A stretch of DNA of 64,000 bases from Undibacterium sp. Jales W-56 (GTDB taxonomy: Bacteria > Pseudomonadota > Gammaproteobacteria > Burkholderiales > Burkholderiaceae_D): positions 124,001-188,000 of the forward strand of contig NZ_JAJLQW010000001.1 in NCBI RefSeq assembly GCF_025548535.1. The letters are read 5' to 3'. Below the pieces are notes generated by a model. It was not told where the DNA came from. It saw nothing but the letters and a program-made list of their open reading frames with translations, and did not search any database. The position numbers were made by a program, and so were the translations under genes. Below, piece by piece: positions 8,996-17,525 of this stretch. Within the stretch, counting starts at the first letter, position 1; each line of letters opens with the position of its first letter.

Positions 8996-9610
8996 ATGCC
9001 GGATTTCACTAACAAAGATCCGGCCAGCACGCAGTTCTGGGACGAGCGTTTCGAACAAGCGTTCACGCCCTGGGATAAAGGCGGCGTGCCGCAAGCTTTC
9101 AAAGAATTTGTCCGGCAAGCACCTGCGCCGCTGACGACCTTGATTCCGGGCTGCGGCAATGCGTATGAGGTGGCTTTGCTGGCCCGGGCCGGATGGGATG
9201 TGACCGCCATCGATTTTTCTCCCGCTGCCGTGCAGAGTGCGCGGGCCGCGCTGGGTGAATGGGGCGGCCATGTGCTGGAAGCGGATTTTTTCCGCTTCAT
9301 TCCGGCCAGTCCTCTTGGCCTCATTTATGAGCGCGCTTTTTTTTGTGCCTTGCCGCCTACATTACGTAATGACATCGTCGCGCGCTGGGCTGAATTGCTG
9401 CCGGCCGGCGCTTTGCTTGCCGGCTTCTTTTTTTTCGATGATGCGCCGGATGCATCACCGAAAGGTCCGCCATTCAGCATTCGTCGTCAGGACTGGCAGC
9501 ATTTAATGATGAGCCATTTTGAATTGATTGAAGATCATGAGGTGCGTGACTCGATGCCCGTTTTTGCGGGAAAAGAGCGTTGGCAGATCTGGCGCAGGCG
9601 CTCATCCTGA
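8996..9610 (+). CDS. TPMT-family class I SAM-dependent methyltransferase
   Basis: The 204-residue protein fits the thiopurine S-methyltransferase family: FWDERFEQAFTPWDKGGVP at the N-terminus (the WxxxW-like entry of TPMT proteins), the SAM motif LIPGCGNAYEV, and a second acidic motif VTAIDFSPAAV. Members methylate thiols, selenium or tellurium compounds, or unknown small molecules; the substrate is not readable. It starts 2 bp after ubiB stops, so it is the last gene of the ubiJ-ubiB unit, although no link to ubiquinone is known. Confidence 0.85.
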   Translation: MPDFTNKDPASTQFWDERFEQAFTPWDKGGVPQAFKEFVRQAPAPLTTLIPGCGNAYEVALLARAGWDVTAIDFSPAAVQSARAALGEWGGHVLEADFFRFIPASPLGLIYERAFFCALPPTLRNDIVARWAELLPAGALLAGFFFFDDAPDASPKGPPFSIRRQDWQHLMMSHFELIEDHEVRDSMPVFAGKERWQIWRRRSS

Positions 9611-9675
9611 TTTCCTGCTCGTCCCCCGCCAATTGGGCAAGAGAAACCGGCTCCATGACATGTGAGTACAAAAAC

Positions 9676-9743
9676 GAAGCCGCAAGCCTGGCGCGCCTGT
9701 TGGCACGAAATGGCTCTGAAAGCCTCATCCAGCTTGCGGGTTC
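9676..9743. repeat. Dispersed intergenic repeat family II, copy 1
   Basis: A 68-bp element ending in an imperfect inverted repeat (GAAGCCGCAAG / CTTGCGGGTTC). Aligned by eye without gaps it matches 58 of 68 bases of the element at 16862-16929, and some similarity continues for about 35 bp on the right. The rest of the 323-bp gap (9611-9933) shows no gene, no RNA and no clear promoter. Confidence 0.75.
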
Positions 9744-9933
9744 ATGTACATGGTGGTAAGCAGCTTCCTGTTTTACGTAAGTCCAAATGGAATTTCCTTG
9801 GTAAAGCGAGTCCCATGCTTTATCCAGCCTTATGAACCATGAATTTTTGCTGGAAGAACCAGGGTGATGCCTTAGAGCGATTGGTTAACGTGTTAGGATT
9901 GCAAGGACTTCCTGGTACTTACCCATTCCTTTC

Positions 9934-11145
9934 ATGCCATTCGGACGTAAAAAAAATCTCATGCCGGATACGGATGTCTTTCCATTGACCGATACGTTGA
10001 TGGACTTTGACGATACTTTGCCCGTAGCGCAGAGAAAATCACGTCGTCAGAACGATCCGGCAAAAACGCTTCCAAAGTGGCTCATGGCGCAAAAATGGCT
10101 GCGTGCTGCCGGCTTGATAGGACTTTACTTGCTTGGCATACTGGTGTTCTGGCAGCTTGGCATGGTGCAGAGGTCTACGGTGCTGGTCCTGCTTGGCTTG
10201 ATCGGATTTTTCCTCGCGCTTTTTTTTGTCGCCTTCCAGGCGAAGTGGCACTTGCAGTTTGCAGAGAAACGCCTGAAATTGCCCATCGTGTCGTGCGCGA
10301 TTGCCAGCATGCTGGTCATTTGCTACCTTGATCCCGCCTCGCATATTTTATTTATACCATTTACATTCATCGCGATTGCGTACGGCATGTATCGTATTTC
10401 GCGTCGCTCGGCACTGATCGTTGCCGGCCTGATTTTGCTTGCTTTCGCTTTCATCATTTGGGTGCATTATCGCAACTGGCATAATCCTGCCTTGTTAAAA
10501 CTCGAGTTCATGCACTTGGTGACGCTGGCATTGGCGCTGCCGGCTTTCATCTCGCAAACCGGCAAAGTCCAGTTCCTGCATAGGGTTTTGCATCGCGCCA
10601 GCAAAAAAATCAAGAATATCCAGGAAGATGCGCAGAGAGACAATTTGCTTGGCTGCTTTAACCGGCGCTATACCGTGGCGGCGCTGGAGCAGCAAAAACA
10701 ACTGGCCGATGAAAACGGCACGCCTTTATGCCTGGCGGTGCTGGATATCGATCACTTTAAAAAAGTCAACGATGAACTTGGCCATCTGGGGGGAGATGAG
10801 GTTTTGCGGACCTTCTCCCGCCTGGCTCAGGAACATATTCGTGCCGGTGACGTGTTCGGGCGTTACGGCGGCGAAGAGTTTTTGCTGGTGTTCCCGGCGA
10901 CTTCCTTGCTGCCGGCGCTCAATACCTGCGAAAGGATACGCTCACAGATTGAGTCCCATCATTGGGATAATGTGTCGCAAAGACGGGTCTCGGTATCGAT
11001 AGGCGTTACTCAATATATTCCCGGGGAATCGGTTCTGGAGCTATTTTCGAGAACCGATACCGCGATGTATCTGGCCAAGGAAGGCGGCAGGAATCAGGTC
11101 GTTGTCGAGGAGCCGGTGACCGGTGCCGATAAAGCTGCCCCCTAG
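9934..11145 (+). CDS. Membrane diguanylate cyclase (GGDEF)
   Basis: The 403-residue protein has a cytoplasmic-looking N-terminus, about six hydrophobic segments between residues 50 and 205, and a C-terminal GGDEF domain. The active-site motif is GGEEF at residues 312-316, with the metal-binding LDIDHFKKVND upstream. The inhibitory RxxD I-site (RAGD) lies five residues before it, so product feedback inhibition is likely. It should make cyclic di-GMP from two GTP. The membrane region is an unassigned sensor. The gene stands alone, flanked by a repeat upstream and a terminator-like hairpin downstream. Confidence 0.92.
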   Translation: MPFGRKKNLMPDTDVFPLTDTLMDFDDTLPVAQRKSRRQNDPAKTLPKWLMAQKWLRAAGLIGLYLLGILVFWQLGMVQRSTVLVLLGLIGFFLALFFVAFQAKWHLQFAEKRLKLPIVSCAIASMLVICYLDPASHILFIPFTFIAIAYGMYRISRRSALIVAGLILLAFAFIIWVHYRNWHNPALLKLEFMHLVTLALALPAFISQTGKVQFLHRVLHRASKKIKNIQEDAQRDNLLGCFNRRYTVAALEQQKQLADENGTPLCLAVLDIDHFKKVNDELGHLGGDEVLRTFSRLAQEHIRAGDVFGRYGGEEFLLVFPATSLLPALNTCERIRSQIESHHWDNVSQRRVSVSIGVTQYIPGESVLELFSRTDTAMYLAKEGGRNQVVVEEPVTGADKAAP

Positions 11146-11242
11146 GGCCTGTATATATTGAACGGACGGAATCGCCCCGATAAAGCAGGAACGAAGCTTC
11201 TAAAAGTCGCATATCCGGCGCTATCCCCGATTAAGATGCCGC

Positions 11243-11248
11243 TATAAT
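11243..11248 (+). promoter_or_regulatory. Candidate -10 box upstream of the symporter gene
   Basis: A perfect TATAAT 55 bp before the symporter start, without a convincing -35 box. Immediately after it comes a terminator-like hairpin, so transcription starting here would run straight into it. Confidence 0.35.
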
Positions 11249-11249
11249 G

Positions 11250-11276
11250 CCCGCAGTAAGTCATTGCGGGTTTTTT
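11250..11276 (+). terminator. Terminator-like hairpin between the cyclase and symporter genes
   Basis: The stem CCCGCA / TGCGGG with a 9-nt loop is followed by six T. It may end the cyclase transcript or act as an attenuator in the symporter leader. Confidence 0.65.
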
Positions 11277-11302
11277 ATTGTTTCAATCGCATTAGCAAAT
11301 TC

Positions 11303-12727
11303 ATGAATACACTACTCTGGTTCGTCATCCTGTATTGGGTTATCTCGGTCGGCATCGGTCTGTATGCGGCGCGTTATGTGAATAACTCCAAAGACTATGC
11401 GGTTGCCGGTCGCTCTTTGCCTATGTATGTGGTGACGGCCACCGTGTTTGCGACCTGGTTTGGATCGGAAACGGTACTCGGTATTTCTTCGACCTTTGTG
11501 AAAGAGGGCCTGAAGGGCGTAATCGCGGATCCCTTCGGCTCTTCCCTGTGCCTGATCTTTGTGGGCCTGTTCTTCGCCCGTCCGCTATACCGGATGAACT
11601 TGCTGACCATCGGCGATTATTACCGCAACAAATTCGGTCGGGCCGTCGAGGTCATGGTCACGCTGTGTATCGTGGTCTCTTATCTGGGCTGGGTCGCCGC
11701 CCAGATCAAGGCGCTGGGGCTGGTATTTAATGTGGTCTCCGGCGGTGCGATCTCTATGGATCTGGGCATGATGATCGGTGCCGGCAGCGTCTTGATCTAT
11801 ACCTTGATGGGCGGCATGTGGTCGGTGGCGATTACCGATTTCCTGCAGATGATCATCATCGTTATCGGTATGCTGTACATAGGCTGGGAAGTCTCGGGCA
11901 TGGTGGGCGGCGCCGGTGCAGTGATTGAGCATGCGTCGAATGCCGGTAAGCTGGAGTTCTGGCCCGCGCCGACCGCTAGAGACGCGCTATGGTTCTTTGC
12001 CGCCTGGATCACCATGATGCTGGGCTCGATTCCTCAGCAAGACGTATTTCAGCGCGTGGCCTCTTCTAAAAACGAAAAAATTGCCGGTAATGCCTCGGTT
12101 CTGGGCGGCGTATTGTACTTTTGCTTTGCCTTTATTCCCATGTTCCTGGCGTATTCGGCAACCCTGATCGATCCGAAAATGGTGGCCGGCCTGATCGATA
12201 AAGATTCGCAACTGATCCTGCCGACCCTGATCATGACCAAGGTGCCGATGCTGGCGCAGGTCATGTTTTTCGGCGCTTTGCTGTCTGCCATCAAGAGCTG
12301 CGCCAGTGCCACCCTGCTGGCGCCTTCGGTGACGTTTTCAGAAAATATCCTGAAAGCCATGCTACCCAAGCAAAGCGACAAGCAATTCCTGCTGATGATG
12401 CGGGCGGTGGTCCTGGTGTTCACGGCGATCGTGACCATGTTTGCCATGAATACAGGATCGAGTATTTATAAAATGGTAGAAAACGCCTACAAAATCACGC
12501 TGGTGGCGGCGTTTGTGCCTCTGGCCTTCGGCCTGTACTGGAAGCGTGCCACCAGTCAGGGCGCGCTGGCATCGATCTTCCTGGGCCTGAGCGCATGGAT
12601 CGCCCTGGAAATAGCGAGTCCGGAAGGCTTGTGGCCGCCGCAACTGGTTGGCGTGCTGATGAGCATGACGGGCATGATCTTTGGTTCTTTGTTGCCGCAA
12701 CTGACGCATAAAACGGCGACGGTTTAG
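11303..12727 (+). CDS. Sodium:solute symporter (SSS family)
   Basis: A 474-residue integral membrane protein with about 13 hydrophobic segments spread along its length. SSS features are the first helix followed by YAVAGRSLPMYVVTATVFATW and the AAQIKALGLVFN region, as in proline/pantothenate-type symporters, which couple solute uptake to sodium. The solute cannot be inferred. I chose ATG 11303; an upstream in-frame ATG at 11264 would add 13 residues but lies inside the hairpin region. It stands alone between a cyclase gene and fmdB. Confidence 0.9.
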   Translation: MNTLLWFVILYWVISVGIGLYAARYVNNSKDYAVAGRSLPMYVVTATVFATWFGSETVLGISSTFVKEGLKGVIADPFGSSLCLIFVGLFFARPLYRMNLLTIGDYYRNKFGRAVEVMVTLCIVVSYLGWVAAQIKALGLVFNVVSGGAISMDLGMMIGAGSVLIYTLMGGMWSVAITDFLQMIIIVIGMLYIGWEVSGMVGGAGAVIEHASNAGKLEFWPAPTARDALWFFAAWITMMLGSIPQQDVFQRVASSKNEKIAGNASVLGGVLYFCFAFIPMFLAYSATLIDPKMVAGLIDKDSQLILPTLIMTKVPMLAQVMFFGALLSAIKSCASATLLAPSVTFSENILKAMLPKQSDKQFLLMMRAVVLVFTAIVTMFAMNTGSSIYKMVENAYKITLVAAFVPLAFGLYWKRATSQGALASIFLGLSAWIALEIASPEGLWPPQLVGVLMSMTGMIFGSLLPQLTHKTATV

Positions 12728-12768
12728 GCAAGACCTGGCTTTGTCCGCAAAATGTAACGGAAAAGCTT

Positions 12769-12774
12769 TATAAT
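12769..12774 (+). promoter_or_regulatory. Candidate -10 box for the fmdB gene
   Basis: A perfect TATAAT 35 bp before the FmdB-family start. No clear -35 box at 16-18 bp, so only a weak promoter call. Confidence 0.4.
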
Positions 12775-12808
12775 TCAGGGTTTTACAAGTTTTTCTGGAT
12801 AATCAAAG

Positions 12809-13144
12809 ATGCCTATCTATGCCTACTGCTGTGAAGAGTGCGGTTTTGCCAAAGATGTATTGCAAAAGATGTCTGACGCCCCTCTGAGCGATTGTCCATC
12901 TTGTGGCAAATCGAGTTTGAAGAAACAAGTGACGGCGGCGGGGTTCCAGCTGAAGGGTTCAGGCTGGTATGTGACGGATTTCCGGGGCGGTTCGGGCGGT
13001 GCTTCTGCGCCTGCCGCCGCTTCTGCCGATGCGGCATCCTCCGACTCAGCCGGGTCTGCGTCTTCGTCTTCGGCTGGTGAAGCCACGTCGACTCCGGCCA
13101 GCGATGCCACGGTGGCGACACCGGCCGCAGCAACGACGCCTTAA
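12809..13144 (+). CDS. FmdB family zinc-ribbon protein
   Basis: The 111-residue protein begins with the FmdB/CxxC regulatory zinc ribbon: MPIYAYCCEECGF and, about 20 residues later, CPSCG, giving a two-knuckle zinc site. A short conserved linker (VTAAGFQLKGSGWYVTDFRG) is followed by a 50-residue Ala/Ser/Thr-rich tail of low complexity. The family name comes from a putative regulator of formamidase, but no biochemical role is established. In Burkholderiales this gene regularly precedes a DUF502 gene and aspS, as here. Confidence 0.9.
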   Translation: MPIYAYCCEECGFAKDVLQKMSDAPLSDCPSCGKSSLKKQVTAAGFQLKGSGWYVTDFRGGSGGASAPAAASADAASSDSAGSASSSSAGEATSTPASDATVATPAAATTP

Positions 13145-13221
13145 GTAGGAACAATAAGCGCTAAAGCGCCCATGAACTGACGATCCCGTCACCGATTTTA
13201 TTTATCAGACTGCAGAAACCC

Positions 13222-13833
13222 ATGCGTAAATACTTTATTACCGGCTTGCTGATCCTGGTGCCGCTCGCGATTACCCTGTGGGTCTTGCATGCGATCATCA
13301 GTACGATGGACCAGTCATTGCTGCTGTTGCCAGTGCAGTGGCGTCCGGAAGCCGTGTTCGGTTTTAAAATCCCGGGTCTGGGCACGATACTGACCCTGTT
13401 GATTATTTTTTTCACAGGATTGCTGACGCAAAACTTCATCGGCAATTATGTAGTGAAAATCTGGGAAGCCTTGCTGAATCGCATTCCTATCGTGAATTCG
13501 ATTTACTCCAGCGTCAAGCAAGTCTCCGATACTTTATTTTCCTCGTCGGGCAATGCATTTCGAAAAGCGGTATTGGTGCAATACCCGCGTCAGGGTTCAT
13601 GGACGATCGGTTTTTTGACCGGCGTGCCTGGCGGAGATGTGGTGCAGCATCTGAATGGCGACTATGTCAGCATCTACGTGCCGACCACACCGAATCCGAC
13701 CTCGGGATTTTTCCTGATGGTGCCGAAAGCCGATGCAATCGAACTGGATATGAGCGTGGATGCCGCGCTGAAATATATCGTTTCCATGGGCGTGGTCGCA
13801 CCGGAAGCAACGGTGACGGAAAAAACACAGTAG
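13222..13833 (+). CDS. DUF502 domain membrane protein
   Basis: The 203-residue protein has two membrane helices (about residues 4-26 and 52-75) and a soluble C-terminal part with VYVPTTPNPTSGFFLMVP, the diagnostic DUF502 segment. Function is unknown; homologues are inner-membrane proteins. It lies between fmdB and aspS, a conserved order in betaproteobacteria that may reflect shared transcription rather than shared function. Confidence 0.9.
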   Translation: MRKYFITGLLILVPLAITLWVLHAIISTMDQSLLLLPVQWRPEAVFGFKIPGLGTILTLLIIFFTGLLTQNFIGNYVVKIWEALLNRIPIVNSIYSSVKQVSDTLFSSSGNAFRKAVLVQYPRQGSWTIGFLTGVPGGDVVQHLNGDYVSIYVPTTPNPTSGFFLMVPKADAIELDMSVDAALKYIVSMGVVAPEATVTEKTQ

Positions 13834-13956
13834 TACTGTAAACCGGATACTGCGATGCCAGCTACTGCATCTGTCTATCCGGGCATTTGCGAATGAATAA
13901 AACAGGCAGTACTTTTCTCCATTAATTTTATTTTGAATTTAGACAGGTAAGAAATT

Positions 13957-15762
13957 ATGTCCATGCGTACCCACTACTGCGGCCTCACTACTGAGGAATT
14001 ACTCGGCCAAACCGTCAGCCTGTGCGGCTGGGTGCATCGTCGGCGCGATCACGGCGGCGTGATCTTCATCGACTTGCGCGACCGCGAAGGCCTGGTGCAG
14101 GTTGTCTGCGATCCGGATCGCGCCGATGTGTTTAAAGCGGCTGAATCTGTGCGTAACGAATTCTGCCTGCGCATCACCGGCCTGGTGCGTAATCGCCCTG
14201 ACGGTACGGGCAACGCCAACCTAAAATCAGGCAAGATCGAAGTGCTGGCGCATCAAGTCGAAGTGCTGAATCCATCGGTCACGCCGCCATTCCAGCTCGA
14301 TGACGACAACCTGTCTGAAACCACCCGCCTGACCCACCGCGTACTGGATCTGCGCCGGCCGCAAATGCAAAACAATCTGCGCCTGCGTTACAAGGTGGCG
14401 ATGGAAGTGCGTAAATTCCTCGACGCCAACGGCTTCATCGATATCGAAACGCCGATGCTGACCAAGTCCACGCCGGAAGGCGCGCGCGATTACCTGGTGC
14501 CGTCGCGTGTCAATGCAGGCAATTTCTTCGCCTTGCCGCAGTCGCCGCAGTTGTTCAAACAATTGCTGATGGTGGCTAACTTCGACCGCTATTACCAGAT
14601 CACCAAATGCTTCCGCGACGAAGACCTGCGCGCCGACCGCCAGCCGGAATTCACCCAGATCGACTGCGAAACCTCGTTCATGAACGAACAGGAAATCCGC
14701 GACATGTTCGAAGGCATGATACGTCTGGTGTTCAAGAACACCCTGGATATCGACTTGCCAAATCCTTTCCCGGTGATGGATTTTGCCGAAGCCATGGGCC
14801 TGTACGGTTCCGACAAGCCGGACATGCGCGTCAAGCTGCAATTCACTGAATTGACCGACGTCATGAAGGACGTGGACTTCAAGGTATTCTCCGGCGCAGC
14901 GAACATGCATAACGGCCGCGTGGTCGGTCTGCGGGTACCGGGCGGTGCCAACATGCCGCGCTCCGAGATCGATGCCTACACCCAGTTCGTCGCGATCTAC
15001 GGCGCCAAAGGACTGGCCTACATCAAGGTTAACGACAAGGCGCAAGGCCGTGACGGTCTGCAATCGCCGATCGTCAAGAATATCCACGACGCAGCCCTGG
15101 CAGCGATTCTGGAAAAAACCGGCGCGCAGGACGGCGACCTGATTTTCTTCGGTGCGGATAAAGCCAAAGTCGTCAACGATGCGATCGGCGCCTTGCGCGT
15201 CAAGATCGGTCACAGCGAATTCGGTAAATCGAATGGCCTGTTCGACGACGTCTGGAAACCGTTATGGGTCATCGACTTCCCGATGTTTGAACACGACGAA
15301 GAAAACGATCGCTGGACCGCGACCCATCATCCTTTCACTGCGCCAAAAGACGGCCACGAAGATTTGATGGAAACCGATCCGGGCAAATGTATCGCCAAAG
15401 CCTACGATATGGTGCTGAACGGCTGGGAACTGGGCGGCGGTTCTGTGCGGATTCACCGTGCTGATGTGCAAAGCAAAGTATTCCGCGCTTTGAAGATCGA
15501 CGATGCCGAAGCGCAATTGAAATTCGGCTTCCTGCTGGATGCCTTGCAATACGGCGCGCCGCCGCATGGCGGCCTGGCGTTTGGCCTGGATCGTATCGTG
15601 ACCATGATGACCGGCGCCGAATCGATTCGCGACGTGATCGCTTTCCCGAAAACACAACGAGCACAATGCTTGTTGACCCACGCCCCATCTGCGGTCGATG
15701 AAAAGCAATTGAAAGAACTGCATATTCGTTTGCGTGCGGTTGAGCCGGTAATCAAAGCCTGA
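13957..15762 (+). CDS. aspS: Aspartyl-tRNA synthetase
   Basis: The 601-residue class IIb synthetase has an N-terminal OB-fold anticodon-binding domain (to about residue 110), class II motif 2 ([18 protein letters not shown]), the bacterial GAD insertion in the middle and motif 3 ([13 protein letters not shown]) near residue 540. It charges tRNA-Asp with aspartate. Whether it also charges tRNA-Asn cannot be decided from this window. A strong terminator follows 18 bp after the stop, separating it from the lipoprotein gene. Confidence 0.98.
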   Translation: MSMRTHYCGLTTEELLGQTVSLCGWVHRRRDHGGVIFIDLRDREGLVQVVCDPDRADVFKAAESVRNEFCLRITGLVRNRPDGTGNANLKSGKIEVLAHQVEVLNPSVTPPFQLDDDNLSETTRLTHRVLDLRRPQMQNNLRLRYKVAMEVRKFLDANGFIDIETPMLTKSTPEGARDYLVPSRVNAGNFFALPQSPQLFKQLLMVANFDRYYQITKCFRDEDLRADRQPEFTQIDCETSFMNEQEIRDMFEGMIRLVFKNTLDIDLPNPFPVMDFAEAMGLYGSDKPDMRVKLQFTELTDVMKDVDFKVFSGAANMHNGRVVGLRVPGGANMPRSEIDAYTQFVAIYGAKGLAYIKVNDKAQGRDGLQSPIVKNIHDAALAAILEKTGAQDGDLIFFGADKAKVVNDAIGALRVKIGHSEFGKSNGLFDDVWKPLWVIDFPMFEHDEENDRWTATHHPFTAPKDGHEDLMETDPGKCIAKAYDMVLNGWELGGGSVRIHRADVQSKVFRALKIDDAEAQLKFGFLLDALQYGAPPHGGLAFGLDRIVTMMTGAESIRDVIAFPKTQRAQCLLTHAPSAVDEKQLKELHIRLRAVEPVIKA

Positions 15763-15780
15763 ATTTAGCTTGCTTCAGAA

Positions 15781-15812
15781 AAAACGCGGAATTAATACTC
15801 CGCGTTTTTTTT
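15781..15812 (+). terminator. Rho-independent terminator after aspS
   Basis: A perfect 10-bp stem AAAACGCGGA / TCCGCGTTTT around an 8-nt loop, ending in eight T. Confidence 0.93.
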
Positions 15813-15940
15813 CGGCCTTCATTTGAAAACCTTGGTACGACATGCTGAATTGTTACGGCGCTTACCTATTTGTCGTGTCATCACACGCATATTCGTGTAA
15901 ATTATGGCAATTATTTTTAACGAAATGTGAGATATTCCCT

Positions 15941-16759
15941 ATGCCTTTCAACGCACTGACTAACAAGAAAAAAGTAGTATTTTCATTCATCGCTGCAGGC
16001 TTGCTGTTGAGCGCTTGCGGCGAGAAAAAAACCGAACTCGGTGAAGGCAGCAGCGTCGTGACCGGCGCCGCTGGTCCCGCCGGTGCGACAGCGGCCAGTA
16101 AAAGCCTGGTGAAATGCGATGCGCCGGTAGCCACCATGGCGCTGGCTGAAAATCCCAACGGTTACACTGTACAGACCCAATACAATCTCCCGGCTTCACC
16201 GGTGCCGCTGATACGCTTGCTGGCGCAACAAAGCGGTTGCTTCCGCGTAGTGGATCGTTCGGCGGGCTTGAAGGCGGTTATCAAAGAGCAGGAGCTGCAA
16301 GATCAGGGCATCATCCGCAAAAATTCCACAGTGTCGAAAGGCAAAGGCTACGAAGCCCAATATACCTTGACGCCTAGCCTGACTTTTTCTGAGAATCATG
16401 CAGGCGGCACGGTAGAAGCCATCATGGCAATGATTCCCTTTTTGCGTAACTTCACGGGTCTGGCCGAGAAGGTCAGCTTTAAAGAGGCACAGGTTGCTTT
16501 ATTATTGACCGACAACGAGACCACCGAACAACTTGCGGCATCGACCGGTGCCGCCAAGACCACCGATCTGGGTTTGGGCGGTTTTAGCTTTGGTGCGGCG
16601 GGCGGTGGTCTGGGGGCCGGCTGGAGCAATACCAATGAGGCAAAATTGATCGTTGCGGCATTTTTGGATGCGCATAATAAGCTGGTCGCCCAAGTCCAGC
16701 AATTGCAGGCCAAAGAGTTGCCGCCGCCGGTTCTTACCAAGGCGGGCAGCAAACACTAA
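15941..16759 (+). CDS. CsgG-like lipoprotein
   Basis: The 272-residue protein starts with a lipoprotein signal (basic MPFNALTNKKK, hydrophobic core, lipobox LLSAC with acylated Cys26), so it is probably anchored in the outer membrane. I chose ATG 15941 because it puts the signal at the N-terminus; the frame is open 33 codons further upstream. The middle (PVPLIRLLAQQSGCFRVVDR, then the repeated turn of IIRKNSTVSKGKG and ALLLTDN) resembles the CsgG/HfaB secretion-channel family. A glycine-rich stretch (LGLGGFSFGAAGGGLGAG) precedes the C-terminal helix. Function as a channel is not shown. It separates aspS from nudB, which are usually adjacent. Confidence 0.75.
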   Translation: MPFNALTNKKKVVFSFIAAGLLLSACGEKKTELGEGSSVVTGAAGPAGATAASKSLVKCDAPVATMALAENPNGYTVQTQYNLPASPVPLIRLLAQQSGCFRVVDRSAGLKAVIKEQELQDQGIIRKNSTVSKGKGYEAQYTLTPSLTFSENHAGGTVEAIMAMIPFLRNFTGLAEKVSFKEAQVALLLTDNETTEQLAASTGAAKTTDLGLGGFSFGAAGGGLGAGWSNTNEAKLIVAAFLDAHNKLVAQVQQLQAKELPPPVLTKAGSKH

Positions 16760-16787
16760 TTCATTAGGACTTACGCAAAAAACAAAA

Positions 16788-16830
16788 CCTCGCACCACCG
16801 AGACACGGAGACACAGAGCAAAGGCCAGAG
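16788..16830. repeat. Dispersed repeat family I, copy A (single arm)
   Basis: Contains CACCACCGAGACACGGAGAC followed by ACAGAG, the left arm seen in copies B and C (20383-20490, 27072-27184). The opposite arm is missing here, so this is a partial copy. It is followed closely by a family II repeat. Confidence 0.65.
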
Positions 16831-16861
16831 TAAACAACTCACGGATTGGGGATATTAAAAC

Positions 16862-16929
16862 GAACCCGCAATCCGGCTGCGCCTGCTGGCACGAAATGCC
16901 TCCGAAAGCCGCATCCAGCCTGCGGGTTC
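16862..16929. repeat. Dispersed intergenic repeat family II, copy 2
   Basis: A 68-bp element bounded by the inverted repeat GAACCCGCA / TGCGGGTTC (10 bp perfect when one flanking base each side is included). It matches copy 1 at 9676-9743 at 58 of 68 positions without gaps (hand count). Confidence 0.75.
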
Positions 16930-17055
16930 GATAGCAGTTGAGGTAGGCAGTTTTCCGTTTTGCTTAGATTCTCTCCATGCTTTTGCTGTCGCTACCCGTT
17001 GTTCATCTGCATTTACGCGTATCATAAGAGATCGACAAAGGCAGAAAAAAAAGTA

Positions 17056-17514
17056 ATGAGTGAATTTAAAATTCCTGTTTCCGTATTGGTGGTCATTTAT
17101 ACGACAGACTTGGAAGTGCTGTTGATCGAGCGCGCCGACCGGCCGGGGTTTTGGCAATCGGTCACCGGCTCCCAGGATAGTCTGGATGAACCCTTATCCG
17201 CGACCGCCGCACGTGAAGTGCTGGAGGAGACCGGCATCGATGCGAATGCATACACGTTGAGCGACTGGCAGCTCTCGAATATCTACGAAATTTATCCGGT
17301 CTGGCGTCATCGCTACGCGCCAGGTGTTACGCAAAACACCGAACATGTATTCGGCTTGTGTGTGCCGCGGAATATCCCTGTCCAGCTCGCGCCGCGCGAA
17401 CATTTGCGGTATCAGTGGTTGCCTTATCGCGAAGCTGCCGACTGCTGTTTTTCAGCATCGAATGCCGAGGCGATTTTGCAATTGCCTGCCATGCTGGCTT
17501 TCGCCCACCAATAA
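17056..17514 (+). CDS. nudB: Dihydroneopterin triphosphate diphosphatase (Nudix)
   Basis: The 152-residue Nudix hydrolase matches NudB, which removes pyrophosphate from dihydroneopterin triphosphate in folate synthesis. The catalytic helix REVLEETGI is intact, and the preceding GFWQSVTGSQDSLDEP is typical of NudB. Between the Nudix-box glycine and first glutamate there are six residues rather than the canonical five, with an Asp just before the Glu. I chose ATG 17056; upstream codons in frame run into repeat sequence. Only 11 bp separate it from the EEP gene. Confidence 0.9.
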   Translation: MSEFKIPVSVLVVIYTTDLEVLLIERADRPGFWQSVTGSQDSLDEPLSATAAREVLEETGIDANAYTLSDWQLSNIYEIYPVWRHRYAPGVTQNTEHVFGLCVPRNIPVQLAPREHLRYQWLPYREAADCCFSASNAEAILQLPAMLAFAHQ

Positions 17515-17525
17515 CGGGAACCGCG

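Noticed and set aside
14227-15213. A 328-codon antisense frame opposite aspS
   Set aside because: Shadow of aspS; no start signals or recognisable motifs.
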